From an uncultured Opitutaceae bacterium (GTDB lineage Bacteria > Verrucomicrobiota > Verrucomicrobiae > Opitutales > Opitutaceae), in assembly GCA_946482625.1 (NCBI GenBank), contig CAMLSH010000006.1, positions 1-27,647 on the forward strand: DNA of 27,647 nt. Direction: 5' to 3'. The notes beneath the pieces are model-generated. The model was not told the origin of the DNA and made no database searches. It saw only the letters and a list, made by a program, of their open reading frames with translations. Shown here in pieces: positions 9,146-18,006 of the stretch; position 1 is the stretch's first letter; every line of letters starts with the position of its first letter. A program made the translations under genes and the position numbers.

Positions 9146-11608
9146 ATGATTACCAGCATCGAAGCCGCGTGGTGGCGCTGGCGCCGCCGATTTAGCCGCA
9201 ACGAATGGGCTGTCCGGGGTCTGCGTCTCGGCGTCACTGCGGACGAGCCACACGCGCACGGACTGCTGTTGATCCAGATCGACGGGCTTGCGCGCGAACA
9301 ACTCGAACGGGCGGTGGCGCGCGGCCGGATGCCGTTTCTGCGGCGGCTGCTCAAGCGAGGATATCACCTCCATACGTTTTATCCGGGCATGCCCTCAAGC
9401 ACGCCGGCGGTGCAGGCAGAGTTGTATTATGGAGTGCCAGGTGCGGTGCCGGGATTCAGTTTCCTCGACAAGCGTGAAGGCGAGATCGGTGTGATGATGC
9501 ATCCCGATTGGGCGAAACGCATCGAAGCCGATCTGCGGGAAATGGCGCCGGGGCTGCTGACGGGCGGCAGCTCGTGGAGCAACATCTACACAGGGGGCGC
9601 CGCGCAGGAGGAGAGTCACTTTTGCGGGGCGAGCATCGGGCTTGGCGACATGTGGCGGACGGGGAAACTCCGCACGATCCTGACGTTTGGGTTTCTCCAC
9701 TTCGGGGCGTTCTTGCGATTGATCGCGCTGTTGCTGCTGGAGATCGCGATCGGTGTCTTCGACGCGTTTCGCGGGGTGTTTCAGCAAGGGCGAAGCTTGA
9801 AGCGTGAGATCTTTTTTTTGTTAGCCCGGGTTTTTGTCTGTGTGGGGCTGCGCGAAATGGTGACACTGGGAGCGCGGATCGATGTGACCCGCGGGCTGCC
9901 GATCGTGCACGTAAACTTTCTCGGATACGACGAGCAGTCGCACCGGCGTGGACCGGATTCGGCGTTTGCGCATTGGACGCTCAAGGGCATCGACCGGGCG
10001 ATTCGCGAGCTTCACGGCGCCGCCCGGCGGTCCGGCCGGCGCGATTATGAAGTCTGGATCTTCAGCGATCACGGGCAGGTGCGGGCGAAGGCGTTGGAGG
10101 ACGAGATCACGCACGGACTGGAGGGTCTGGTGCGAAAACACTGGCACAATCAGGAGGCGGTGAAGGAGCACAAAAACCCCCGCCCGCAGCGGACGCCGTC
10201 GCCGGGTCACTGGCTGGGCGGTCCCAGTGCGGCGCGGCGCGAGGCGATGCACCGCGCGGAGGCAAAGCTGAGCGCTTTCGAGAAGGAGGAGTTTGCGGTG
10301 GCGGCGCTCGGACCAGTGGGAAACGTGTATTTCGGGCGCGACATCGGAGCGGCGGAGACCCGGCGGCTGGCGGCGGCGCTGGTGCGGGACGGCGTAGGGG
10401 GCGTGTTGTTACGCCGCGACGACGGCCGGGTGGACTGGCTGCACGCGGGCGGAGAACAGGTGCTGCCGGATCTGCCGGATGGTCTTCCTTGCGACGAGCC
10501 GTTGCGGAGTGAGATCGCGAAGGACCTGGTGCGGCTCTGTCACTGCCCGCATGCCGGGGATCTGATCGTTCTGGGCTGGGGAACCAAAGGAGAGTGCTGG
10601 ACGTTCGCACAAGAAAACGGCTCGCATGCAGGCCCCACGGCTTCGGAGGCGCAGGCGTTTGCGATGCTGCCGGCGAATGTCTGGCTGCCGGAGGAGGCGC
10701 GGAAATTTATCCGGCCGGCCGCGTTGCGATCAGCGGCGTTGCGTCTGCTCAATCGCTCCGAGACGGGGGCTGTCGTAGCGATTCAGCGGCGCGAGCCGGT
10801 TGCCTTGGGGATTTCGAAACGGGTCGTCACGTACAACGTCCACCGTTGCCTCGGCGGGGACGGGCGTGTGTCGCCGACGCGGATCGCCCGGGTGTTGGAG
10901 CGGCTGGATGCCGATGTGGTGGCACTGCAGGAACTCGACAGCGGGCATGCGCGGACGCGCGGCGAGGATCAACTCGCGTTGATCGCGGAGATCCTGGGCA
11001 TGCATGCCTATTTCTGTCCGGCGGTGACGTCAGGGGATTCCCAATACGGGCACGGCGTGCTGTCGCGGGAACCGATCCGGCTGCTGCGGCGGGCGGTGTT
11101 GCCGAAGGGGGGACGAAACCGGGCGGAGCCGCGGGAGGCGTTATGGGTGACGGTGCCGTGGCTCGGGCAGGAGGTGCAGTTGTTGTCTACGCATCTCGGT
11201 CTCGGCGCGGCGGAGCAGGCGTCGCAAGTGGCGCATTTGCTGGAGCCGAAATGGCTCGGGGGAATCGGAACGGACCAACCAGTGGTTTTGTGTGGTGACA
11301 TGAATTTCCCGCCCGGGTCTGCGGCTTATCGGCAGATCTCGGGGAAACTCCACGATGTGCAGGCGCATGCGCCCGGACATACGGCGCAGCGAACGTTTCC
11401 TGCGCGGTGGCCCCTGCGGCGGATCGATCATATTTTCGTCTCCAGCCACTTCGAGGTGTGCGGCGTGCGTGTGCCGGTGGACGATCTTACACGGGTCGCG
11501 TCGGACCACCTGCCGCTGGCGGCCGATTTGAAATTGCTCGCGACGCCGCATGTCCCCTCCGGCACGCGCGTAGGAGAGGCATCGCTCGCGGCTACTCCAG
11601 GCGTTTGA
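9146..11608 (+). CDS. Fusion of a phosphodiesterase/alkaline-phosphatase-like domain with an EEP-family phosphatase domain
   Basis: Two metal-dependent hydrolase domains sit in one 820-residue chain. Residues about 35-500 look like a type I phosphodiesterase/alkaline phosphatase-superfamily domain: Asp46 in LLLIQIDG, a nucleophile candidate in PSSTPA (83-88), Asp262/His266 in LGYDEQSH, Asp308/His309 in WIFSDHGQ and His494 in NGSHAGP. A hydrophobic stretch (about 178-235) interrupts this domain and may associate with membrane. Residues about 556-795 are an endonuclease/exonuclease/phosphatase domain with Asn564, Glu596, His683 in STHLGL, Asp718/Asn720 in GDMNFPPG and Asp787/His788 in ASDHLP, so it appears catalytically complete. 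No signal peptide is evident. The start was chosen 8 bp after the glycosyltransferase stop. Substrates may be phospholipid head groups or phosphodiesters (inference). Confidence 0.85.
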   Translation: MITSIEAAWWRWRRRFSRNEWAVRGLRLGVTADEPHAHGLLLIQIDGLAREQLERAVARGRMPFLRRLLKRGYHLHTFYPGMPSSTPAVQAELYYGVPGAVPGFSFLDKREGEIGVMMHPDWAKRIEADLREMAPGLLTGGSSWSNIYTGGAAQEESHFCGASIGLGDMWRTGKLRTILTFGFLHFGAFLRLIALLLLEIAIGVFDAFRGVFQQGRSLKREIFFLLARVFVCVGLREMVTLGARIDVTRGLPIVHVNFLGYDEQSHRRGPDSAFAHWTLKGIDRAIRELHGAARRSGRRDYEVWIFSDHGQVRAKALEDEITHGLEGLVRKHWHNQEAVKEHKNPRPQRTPSPGHWLGGPSAARREAMHRAEAKLSAFEKEEFAVAALGPVGNVYFGRDIGAAETRRLAAALVRDGVGGVLLRRDDGRVDWLHAGGEQVLPDLPDGLPCDEPLRSEIAKDLVRLCHCPHAGDLIVLGWGTKGECWTFAQENGSHAGPTASEAQAFAMLPANVWLPEEARKFIRPAALRSAALRLLNRSETGAVVAIQRREPVALGISKRVVTYNVHRCLGGDGRVSPTRIARVLERLDADVVALQELDSGHARTRGEDQLALIAEILGMHAYFCPAVTSGDSQYGHGVLSREPIRLLRRAVLPKGGRNRAEPREALWVTVPWLGQEVQLLSTHLGLGAAEQASQVAHLLEPKWLGGIGTDQPVVLCGDMNFPPGSAAYRQISGKLHDVQAHAPGHTAQRTFPARWPLRRIDHIFVSSHFEVCGVRVPVDDLTRVASDHLPLAADLKLLATPHVPSGTRVGEASLAATPGV

Positions 11609-12461
11609 CCTCGACGCTCACGTCCATCGTGGAGGTCACGATCTGGTCCGGAGGTGCGGTGAATGTGCCCGCGATCGGCGGGAGCGATTCGGGGTCGCGT
11701 CCGACGGCGACGGCGATGTGGTTGGAGCCGGTGATGACGCCGCCAGTGCTGTCGAAGCCCTTCCAGCCGGCGCCGGGGAGATAAACCTCCGCCCATGCGT
11801 GAGTGGAACCAAGCGCGGCGGGGATGTCCTCGGTGGATGAATACCCGCTGACAAACCGCGCCGGCAGGCCGAGGAACCGGCAGGCTTCGATCATCAACGT
11901 GGCAAAATCGCGGCAGGAGCCGCTTTGCAGGGAAATGGTTTGCGAGGGGCGTTGCACGCCCGGTTCGTCGCGGCGCACATAGGTGAATTCGCGGGGAATC
12001 GCGCGGTTGATCTCGTCGAGAAGTGCGTAGGTCTCGGCGATGTCGCCCGCCTGCCAGAAACGCTGGGTCCAGGTTTCGAGTTGCGTCTGATCCTCCGGGT
12101 AGGAGGGCGTGAGGTAGGGCAGTAGCTCGATGCGCTCGGCGGGGGTGAACAGAAAGGGGAATTTTGCGGCGCGTTCCTCGATCGCAAAATCCAGCGGCTG
12201 CTCGTCGTAGTGTTCGACGGTGACCCCGCTGAGAATCGAGAGCGAGTCGGCGGGTTCGGAAAACGTGACGGTCGCCACGGAGTTCCCGTGGACATCGCGA
12301 TGCCAGGTGACGGACGCGGGCGTCGGATTTATTTCGAGTGTGGAGCCGGCGACGAGCAGGTCGTGCCCCTCACGCGGTCGGACGAAAAGGCGGTGTGGCC
12401 CGAGTGTGACCGGGGCCGAGTAGGCGTAGCGCGTGTGATGGTTGATCTGGATTTTCTGCAT
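11592..12461 (-). CDS. Transglutaminase-like cysteine peptidase-family protein
   Basis: A 289-residue protein with an N-terminal beta-rich domain (about 1-85, beginning MQKIQINHHTRYAYS as in the bacterial transglutaminase N-terminal domain) and a transglutaminase core. The catalytic triad is visible as Cys183 in SGSCRDFA, His221 in STHAWAEVYLPG and Asp237 in GFDSTGG. There is no signal peptide, so it is probably cytoplasmic. Bacterial members are thought to act as peptidases or amidases rather than cross-linkers, and the substrate is unknown. Its 3' end overlaps the 3' end of the convergent phosphodiesterase-EEP gene by 17 bp. It lies 14 bp downstream of the VTT membrane-protein gene and is likely cotranscribed with it. 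Confidence 0.9.
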   Translation of the reverse strand: MQKIQINHHTRYAYSAPVTLGPHRLFVRPREGHDLLVAGSTLEINPTPASVTWHRDVHGNSVATVTFSEPADSLSILSGVTVEHYDEQPLDFAIEERAAKFPFLFTPAERIELLPYLTPSYPEDQTQLETWTQRFWQAGDIAETYALLDEINRAIPREFTYVRRDEPGVQRPSQTISLQSGSCRDFATLMIEACRFLGLPARFVSGYSSTEDIPAALGSTHAWAEVYLPGAGWKGFDSTGGVITGSNHIAVAVGRDPESLPPIAGTFTAPPDQIVTSTMDVSVEVKRLE

Positions 12462-12475
12462 GGGAGCCGGCGGTT

Positions 12476-13174
12476 TTAAACGGCGTTCGTGGAGGCGGAA
12501 TCGACGGGGACCTCTGCGGTGTCGGCGGCGGCCTTGGAACGTTTCCGCAGACGGTCGGCGAGAATTTTGGTCAGAACGCCCATGACGATTGCGTAGACGA
12601 GCACGCCAGCGGCCATGGGCCAGGAGAAGTTCATGGTCGCGCCGCCGAGGAGCAGGCCGAGCACCGACGTTGCCATGTGAACGGGAAAGTATGTCAGGAA
12701 GTAGATCGTGAACGGCACGCCGGCCAAGGGTGGGGTGTAGTTTTTAAGTGCGTACGAAAGACCCGGCGCGAGCGCGAGCCAGGTGGAGAACGGCCATGCG
12801 GCTCCGCGGTCCAGTTGCGGCAGACGCCATCCGGCCTTGGAGAGCAATAGAGTGACCGGGCGGCGCACGAGGCCGGCGAGCGGATAACTCGCTAGGAGAT
12901 GGATCGCGGTGGTGGCGGCGGTTGCGGCCAGGCCGGGCCAGAAACCAAATCGGGCGCCCACGGCGAGCAGCAGCAAGGTGACCGGAAATCCCGTGAGCGG
13001 CAGGACGGCGAAACAGATCAGAAGCGGAAGAGGGGGCATCGCTTCCATCCATTCTTTCCAACGCGCGCCGCCGCCGAAATGCGTGATGGCTGCGAAGAGC
13101 GCGGCGATGCTGACAACCACCACGATGGCGGTGATCCGGCGACGCATGAGAAGGGCTGAGGAAGGAGGAGGCAT
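12476..13174 (-). CDS. VTT-domain (TVP38/TMEM64/DedA-like) membrane protein
   Basis: An integral membrane protein of about 232 residues with five to six hydrophobic helices. The central pattern LPLTGFPVTLLLLAVGARFG, with a later FSTWLALAPGLSYALKNYTPPLAGVPF-like segment followed by hydrophobic helices, fits the VTT/SNARE-associated family, implicated in lipid scrambling or transport. The C-terminal tail is basic and Ala-rich. Start choice is uncertain: an upstream GTG (13192), the ATG used here, or an ATG at 13147 just before the first helix. Proximity to the glycosyltransferase and phosphodiesterase-EEP genes suggests an envelope-lipid setting, but the genes are on opposite strands. Confidence 0.8.
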   Translation of the reverse strand: MPPPSSALLMRRRITAIVVVVSIAALFAAITHFGGGARWKEWMEAMPPLPLLICFAVLPLTGFPVTLLLLAVGARFGFWPGLAATAATTAIHLLASYPLAGLVRRPVTLLLSKAGWRLPQLDRGAAWPFSTWLALAPGLSYALKNYTPPLAGVPFTIYFLTYFPVHMATSVLGLLLGGATMNFSWPMAAGVLVYAIVMGVLTKILADRLRKRSKAAADTAEVPVDSASTNAV

Positions 13175-13484
13175 GATCAGCCTGTTTCGCACGAACTCTG
13201 CCAGCGACGGGCGAACGGGGGATTCCTCCCGGGAGATTTTTGGCGCGCGGTTAGCGGGTGGGTTGAAGCGGCGTGTGCAGGTGCAAAGTGCATTCAGGGT
13301 GGAATCGGGTCTGCTGCGCTTTGCAGCCTACGAAAGGAGCCGCCGGTGGCAACGCGGCGGAATATCTTCGTTAGTCTTTTGAGTGCATGCGTTTAAATCT
13401 GTATTCAAACGGCTGGCACGCGGAGTGCGAAACGAGCGCACTCGTTTCGCCACCCTTTCCCATTTGCCTCAAAATCACCTCTCC
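13175..13484. other. Intergenic region between divergent genes
   Basis: About 310 bp without a supported gene. It holds a CTCCCGGGAG palindrome followed by five T's (about 13226-13241), and a GC-rich interrupted inverted repeat built from CCGCC and GGCGG near 13341-13361. Both promoters of the flanking divergent genes should be here, but no box could be assigned with confidence. Confidence 0.4.
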
Positions 13485-13985
13485 ATGATTCGCGAAAAAG
13501 CGCTCCTTAAACTTCTGGCCGACGACCTCCGCGCATTGCGAGCCAGTGCGCTCGCGTTGGAGAAGGACATGCAACGTCTGTCGCAGGAGATCGACTCGTA
13601 CGATCTCGATTCGCTGGCGCGGCTCGTTTCGCAGATGAACGCGGCGGCGTTTGCGCCGATCGAGGCGTTGATGGCCGACGCCGGTGTTTCGCTTTCCGGT
13701 CCCGCGGAGCAACGCATCGCATCGGGCGGGGTGCTCGCGGAAGTGCGTGTCCAAACCATGACCGGGCGAGTCAACGGGGCGACGGCGATCAGCGCGATCC
13801 GTCGCGCCGCGCGGTACATGGAGATGTATTGCTCATCGATCGCCGACTCGGCGAAGCGTTTACGGCTCAACCGGCTCGCGGGCCACGTGCAAGCGTGGGC
13901 GCGCGAGTGGATTGGGTTCGAGCTCACTCTGAACGCGGTCGCCGCGCGCCCGCGCCAGCGGGAAACCGCGTCGGCCGCCGCTTAA
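13485..13985 (+). CDS. Small all-helical protein, possible divergent DUF892 relative
   Basis: This 166-residue protein is predicted to be almost entirely alpha-helical, with no signal peptide or membrane segment. I do not recognise it directly. Its last two thirds can be laid over the next gene (DUF892/YciF-like): AAISAIRRAARYMEMYCSSIADSAKRL here resembles AALIANAQRIAHYQIAGYGTARQFAKVL there when split into matching helices, with similar spacing before and after. The acidic and histidine ligands of the ferritin-like family are not conserved. It is 48 bp upstream of the DUF892 gene, so the two probably form an operon, perhaps after an old duplication (inference). The start was set at MIREKALL; an in-frame ATG 102 bp earlier precedes less protein-like sequence. 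Confidence 0.6.
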   Translation: MIREKALLKLLADDLRALRASALALEKDMQRLSQEIDSYDLDSLARLVSQMNAAAFAPIEALMADAGVSLSGPAEQRIASGGVLAEVRVQTMTGRVNGATAISAIRRAARYMEMYCSSIADSAKRLRLNRLAGHVQAWAREWIGFELTLNAVAARPRQRETASAAA

Positions 13986-14033
13986 AAACGAATGCCGGTT
14001 ACTGACCAACCCACAACGTAATCATCCGTAGTC

Positions 14034-14555
14034 ATGCCCTCCTCTTCGCTCAACACGCTCAAAGATCTCCTGATCGAACAGACCCGAGACCTTTACAACG
14101 CCGAGACGCAATACCGCTCCATCCTCCCCAGCATGCTCAGCAGTGCGACCGATGAGGAACTGCGCAAAGAGCTCGTCGATATCAGCGAACTCGTCGATGC
14201 GAACCTGAGCTGGCTGGAGCACGCGTGCACCCACATGAACGTGGACCCCACGGGTGTCACGTGCGAGGCGATGCGCGGTTTGATCCGGGAGGCTAAAGGG
14301 ACGGTTACGAAATATGGCGATCCGTACGTGATCGACGCGGCGTTGATCGCGAACGCGCAACGCATCGCGCATTATCAGATCGCCGGATACGGGACGGCGC
14401 GGCAGTTCGCCAAGGTGCTCGGCGAAGATCGTGTGGCTGATATTTTCGGCGATCTCGCGCGGCACGCGGGAAACGTCGATCAACGGCTCACGAAAGTGGC
14501 TAACGGCGGATGGTTCGCGCAAGGCGTGAACAAGCGTGCGGACACCGCGGCGTAG
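14034..14555 (+). CDS. DUF892/YciF-like ferritin-fold protein lacking most metal ligands
   Basis: The 173-residue protein matches the YciE/YciF (DUF892) family: LIEQTRDLYNAETQ (13-26), LPSMLSSA, CEAMRGLIREA (77-87) and DAALIANAQR (101-110) then HYQIAGYGTARQFA. The family folds as a four-helix ferritin-like bundle and is linked to stress responses. Compared with E. coli YciF, the ligand-bearing motifs are altered: HLEETHG has become a DISELVD-type stretch, VEHYE has become IAHYQ, and LEEEKATD has become LARHAGNVD. Glu24 and His113 remain. It therefore probably cannot form a normal diiron site (inference from remembered family sequences). It follows the small helical protein gene by 48 bp. Confidence 0.88.
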   Translation: MPSSSLNTLKDLLIEQTRDLYNAETQYRSILPSMLSSATDEELRKELVDISELVDANLSWLEHACTHMNVDPTGVTCEAMRGLIREAKGTVTKYGDPYVIDAALIANAQRIAHYQIAGYGTARQFAKVLGEDRVADIFGDLARHAGNVDQRLTKVANGGWFAQGVNKRADTAA

Positions 14556-14758
14556 TGCTGACTTTTTCAAACGGAAAGCACGTTCCTTTTCAGCGATCTT
14601 CCGCTCAGGTTAGCGCGGAGACGAGAGGCGCAGAGCGATTTGCAGTGCTCCGTCCAGAAGCGGAGTGCTGTCATATTTAAATTCCCGTGAGGAAGTGGTA
14701 GACAACTCGTCCGCCTGTTTCGTACTCGGACGTATCCGGGACGACCCCCGGGGATTTT

Positions 14759-16897
14759 ATGAAGAACACCATCCTTCGTCTCTGGCATGCCGGTTTGCTC
14801 GGCGTCGCGGCGTTGTTGCTAGTTCTCTCCGTGGTCACAGGACTTTGGACGGGATGGCGGACATTCAACAGCGTTCAGTGGGTCAATCACACGTATCGGG
14901 TGATGGAGATGACCAGCCACGCGGCCTCGTTGATCAAAGATGCGGAGCTCGATCAACGAGCTTTCCTGATCAGCGGCGCCACTGTGTATCGCGACTCTTA
15001 TTTTAAGTCGGAAGCGGCTGTCCGGAAAAATCTCGCGGAATTGCGGGCGATGGTGGCGGGAAGCCGACGGCAGCTGGAGCGATGCGAAGAGCTCAGCCGT
15101 CTGGTCGAGTTGCGTTTATCCGCTCTGCGCAAAAGCGTGGAAATATACGTGACGCGTGAGGAGGCGCCGACGAATGCGGCGGGACTCCGGCAAATGGCGG
15201 AGATCGACGCGCTTGTGCGGGTGATGCACGCGGAGGAAACCGCCTTGCTCGACCAAGGCCGCGAAAACATGCGCCGCGAAGTCTGGACGACCGCGCTCAT
15301 GATCGTGATTTCGGGCGGCATGGCGCTGGTGTTGGGGACCAACTCCTTTGCGTTCATGCGTCGCGCGTTCACTGCGCTGAAGCGCGAGGCCGAGCTGTTG
15401 CGCGCGAAAGAAAAGGCGGAGCAGTCTGACCGTGAGAAGAGCGAATTTCTCGCCAACATGAGTCACGAAATCCGCACTCCGCTGAACGCGGTGCTCGGTT
15501 TTGCGGAGTTGCTACGGGGCATCGTGACGACGCCGAAACAGCGCCAGTACGTGGAGGCGATCAACACGAGCGGGAAGGCGTTGCTCTCGTTGATCAACGA
15601 CATCCTCGATCTCTCGAAAATCGAGGCGGGCAGGCTCGATGTCGCGCTGAAGCCGATGTCGTTGCGCAGTGTGTTTCACGGCATCTCGACGATCTTCGAG
15701 CAGCAGGCGGCCGAGCGGGGCGTGAAGCTGGAGTTCACTGTCGATCCCTCGGTGCCGCCGGCGGTGATGTTCGACGCGCTGCGGCTGCGGCAGATTTTAT
15801 TTAACGTGGTCGGCAACGCGCTGAAGTTCACCGATCAAGGGACGATCGGCGTCCGGGCGTGGAGCCGGCTAACGGAAGGGGACGAGACGTCGGTGACGCT
15901 TTTTCTCAGTGTGACCGACACCGGGGTGGGCATCGCGCCGGAGCATCACGAACTCGTTTTCGAACCGTTCCGTCAGGTCCGCGGAAGCGATACGAAGGCA
16001 GCCGTGGGCACCGGTCTTGGCTTGAGCATCACGCGCCGGCTGACGCATCTGCTTAAGGGAAGCGTGCGGTTGGAGAGCGTGCCCGGGCGAGGATCGACCT
16101 TCCTGTTCGAGTTCGGCCGCGTAGGGATTTCCGCGGCCTTGCCGGATGAAGAGCGGGCAACCGCCCCGGACCAAGATCTGGACCGTTTGCGCCCCAGCTT
16201 GATTCTGGTGATTGACGACGTGCTCCTGAATCGGGAGCTCATGTTCGGCTATTTCGAAGGGTCTCGCCATCGGTTGCTTTATGCGAATGGCGGGCTCGAA
16301 GGAATCGAGATGGCAAAAAAATTCAGGCCCGATGTAATTCTCATGGATATGCGCATGCCTGACATCGACGGCCACGCCGCGCGAAACGCGATCCGGGGCC
16401 ACCCCGAGCTCCAGTCGATCCCGATCATCGCGGTTACCGCGTCCAGTCTGCTCGCCGAGGAGATGAACCTGCGCACGATCTTCGACGGTTATCTGCGCAA
16501 GCCGCTGACGCGCGATGTGCTTTATGGCGAACTGGCCCGCCTGCTGCCGAAGGAAGGCGCGCGGCACACGGCGTCACCGCTGCCCGTTTCGTTGGAGACG
16601 GCACCCGCGCCCGATCAGCCGGGCCGGTGGCGCGAGCTGGTGGAGCGGTTGCGTCATTTAGAAGAGAATACATGGCCCTCGCTTTCGAAATCGATGGGCG
16701 TTCGCGAGACGGAGGCGTTCGCGCGCGAGCTGGCCGATGCCGCCGACGCCGCCGACTGCGGGCCGCTGGCAGAATATGCCGGGAAGCTGCTTGCGGAGGT
16801 GCAGGCCTTTGACATCCAAGCACAGGAGAAAACCATGAAGGCATTTCCGGAATTGGTGGCAGGGATCGACCGTCGCTGGCAGGAGGTGGCTCCATGA
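14759..16897 (+). CDS. CHASE3-type hybrid sensor histidine kinase/response regulator
   Basis: A 712-residue membrane sensor. Transmembrane segments at about 10-32 and 176-200 bracket a periplasmic helical domain whose WVNHTYRVME...LIKDAELDQRAFLIS pattern is that of CHASE3. A coiled coil leads to the HisKA domain with the phospho-acceptor His236 in MSHEIRTPLNAV. The ATP-binding domain has the N box near Asn353, DTGVG (387-391) and GTGLG (417-421). A receiver domain follows with Asp486/487, phospho-acceptor Asp530 in ILMDMRMPDIDG and the KPL lysine. The C-terminal about 100 residues form a helical tail common in hybrid kinases and without a clear HPt histidine. The ligand is unknown. The stop overlaps the start of the next kinase. 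Confidence 0.93.
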   Translation: MKNTILRLWHAGLLGVAALLLVLSVVTGLWTGWRTFNSVQWVNHTYRVMEMTSHAASLIKDAELDQRAFLISGATVYRDSYFKSEAAVRKNLAELRAMVAGSRRQLERCEELSRLVELRLSALRKSVEIYVTREEAPTNAAGLRQMAEIDALVRVMHAEETALLDQGRENMRREVWTTALMIVISGGMALVLGTNSFAFMRRAFTALKREAELLRAKEKAEQSDREKSEFLANMSHEIRTPLNAVLGFAELLRGIVTTPKQRQYVEAINTSGKALLSLINDILDLSKIEAGRLDVALKPMSLRSVFHGISTIFEQQAAERGVKLEFTVDPSVPPAVMFDALRLRQILFNVVGNALKFTDQGTIGVRAWSRLTEGDETSVTLFLSVTDTGVGIAPEHHELVFEPFRQVRGSDTKAAVGTGLGLSITRRLTHLLKGSVRLESVPGRGSTFLFEFGRVGISAALPDEERATAPDQDLDRLRPSLILVIDDVLLNRELMFGYFEGSRHRLLYANGGLEGIEMAKKFRPDVILMDMRMPDIDGHAARNAIRGHPELQSIPIIAVTASSLLAEEMNLRTIFDGYLRKPLTRDVLYGELARLLPKEGARHTASPLPVSLETAPAPDQPGRWRELVERLRHLEENTWPSLSKSMGVRETEAFARELADAADAADCGPLAEYAGKLLAEVQAFDIQAQEKTMKAFPELVAGIDRRWQEVAP

Positions 16898-18006
16898 ATC
16901 GCGGTGCCCCCGGATACGGCGGTGTGGTGCTCGTGGTGGACGATGTTGCGCGCAACGTGCAGTTGCTCGGCGCAATCCTCACGCGGGAAGGTTACGAGGT
17001 ACTGATCGCGACGAGCGGGGAGGGCGCGCTGGAGCGTCTTCAGGCGCGGCTGCCCGACCTCGTGCTGCTCGATCTCATGATGCCGGGCATCGACGGGATG
17101 GAGGTGTGCCGCCGCATCAAAGTGGACCCGCGCACGCTGCATCTGCCGGTGATTTTTCTCACGGCGGCCAGCGAGGCGGAAATCGCCGCGAAGGCGCTGA
17201 CGGAAGGCGCGGTGGATTTTATCAGCAAGCCGTTCAACACGGCCGAACTGCTCGCGCGCGTGCGCACGCACGTCGATCTGAAGCGTACTCGTGACGAACT
17301 GAAGCGCATCATCACCCAGAAAAACGAGCTCATGAGCGCGGTGGCCCACGATCTTAAGAATCCGATTTCGTCCATGCGGTTCAGCGCCTACATGCTGCGT
17401 GACGAGGGATTGAAAGCGCCGGATCCGCGTGCCGAACTTGTCGATACAATCCTGGATTCCTGCGACGGACTTTTGAAGTTCATCCAGGACCGGCTCGAAC
17501 GGAGCGCCGCCGAGGCAAAGCTGGGCGAACTGCAGATCGAGAGTATCGATCTGGGCGAAGTGATCACGCAGGTGGTGCGGCTGAATCTCGCGTCCGCGCA
17601 CGCGAAGCAGCAGCGGATCATCTGTACCGGCAAGCTCGACGCTTTGCCGGAGGTGCGCGCGGATTTCCACGCGCTCGGCCAAGTGTTGGGCAATCTCGTT
17701 TCCAACGCGGTGAAGTTTTCTCCGCCCGGGATGACCGTGACCATCGACGCCGAAATCGATCCGGCGGCGGCCGAGCGCCTCCGCGTAACTGTGCGCGATG
17801 AGGGCCCGGGGCTCACGGTCGAAGACGCCAAGGATCTGTTCAAACCGTACCGGCGCTTAAGCGCGCGTCCGACAGGCGGCGAATCGAGTACGGGATTAGG
17901 CCTCTCAATCGCACGCGACATGATCCAAGGAATGAACGGGACCATCGACTGCCGTTCTGAGCCGGGAAAAGGCGCTGCTTTCTGGATCACGTTGCCGATC
18001 GCTTAG
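16894..18006 (+). CDS. Response regulator-histidine kinase hybrid (receiver then kinase)
   Basis: A soluble 370-residue protein with an N-terminal receiver domain (Asp16/17, phospho-acceptor Asp60 in LLDLMMPGIDG, Lys112 in SKPF) and a C-terminal kinase: His152 in VAHDLKNPISS, N box QVLGNLVSNAVKFS, DEGPG and TGLGLSIARD. Its ATG overlaps the stop of the upstream hybrid kinase (ATGA) and is preceded by a strong AGGAGG at 16881-16886, so the two are made together. A likely scheme is phosphotransfer from the membrane kinase to this receiver, which then sets the activity of its own kinase domain (inference). There is no DNA-binding output in either protein. Confidence 0.93.
   Translation: MNRGAPGYGGVVLVVDDVARNVQLLGAILTREGYEVLIATSGEGALERLQARLPDLVLLDLMMPGIDGMEVCRRIKVDPRTLHLPVIFLTAASEAEIAAKALTEGAVDFISKPFNTAELLARVRTHVDLKRTRDELKRIITQKNELMSAVAHDLKNPISSMRFSAYMLRDEGLKAPDPRAELVDTILDSCDGLLKFIQDRLERSAAEAKLGELQIESIDLGEVITQVVRLNLASAHAKQQRIICTGKLDALPEVRADFHALGQVLGNLVSNAVKFSPPGMTVTIDAEIDPAAAERLRVTVRDEGPGLTVEDAKDLFKPYRRLSARPTGGESSTGLGLSIARDMIQGMNGTIDCRSEPGKGAAFWITLPIA

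Noticed and set aside
10594..11298. 234-codon plus-strand open frame
   Set aside because: Out-of-frame shadow inside the phosphodiesterase-EEP gene; Gly/Ala/Arg-rich without motifs.
16654..17682. 342-codon minus-strand open frame
   Set aside because: Antisense to the two hybrid kinases, whose catalytic boxes are intact.
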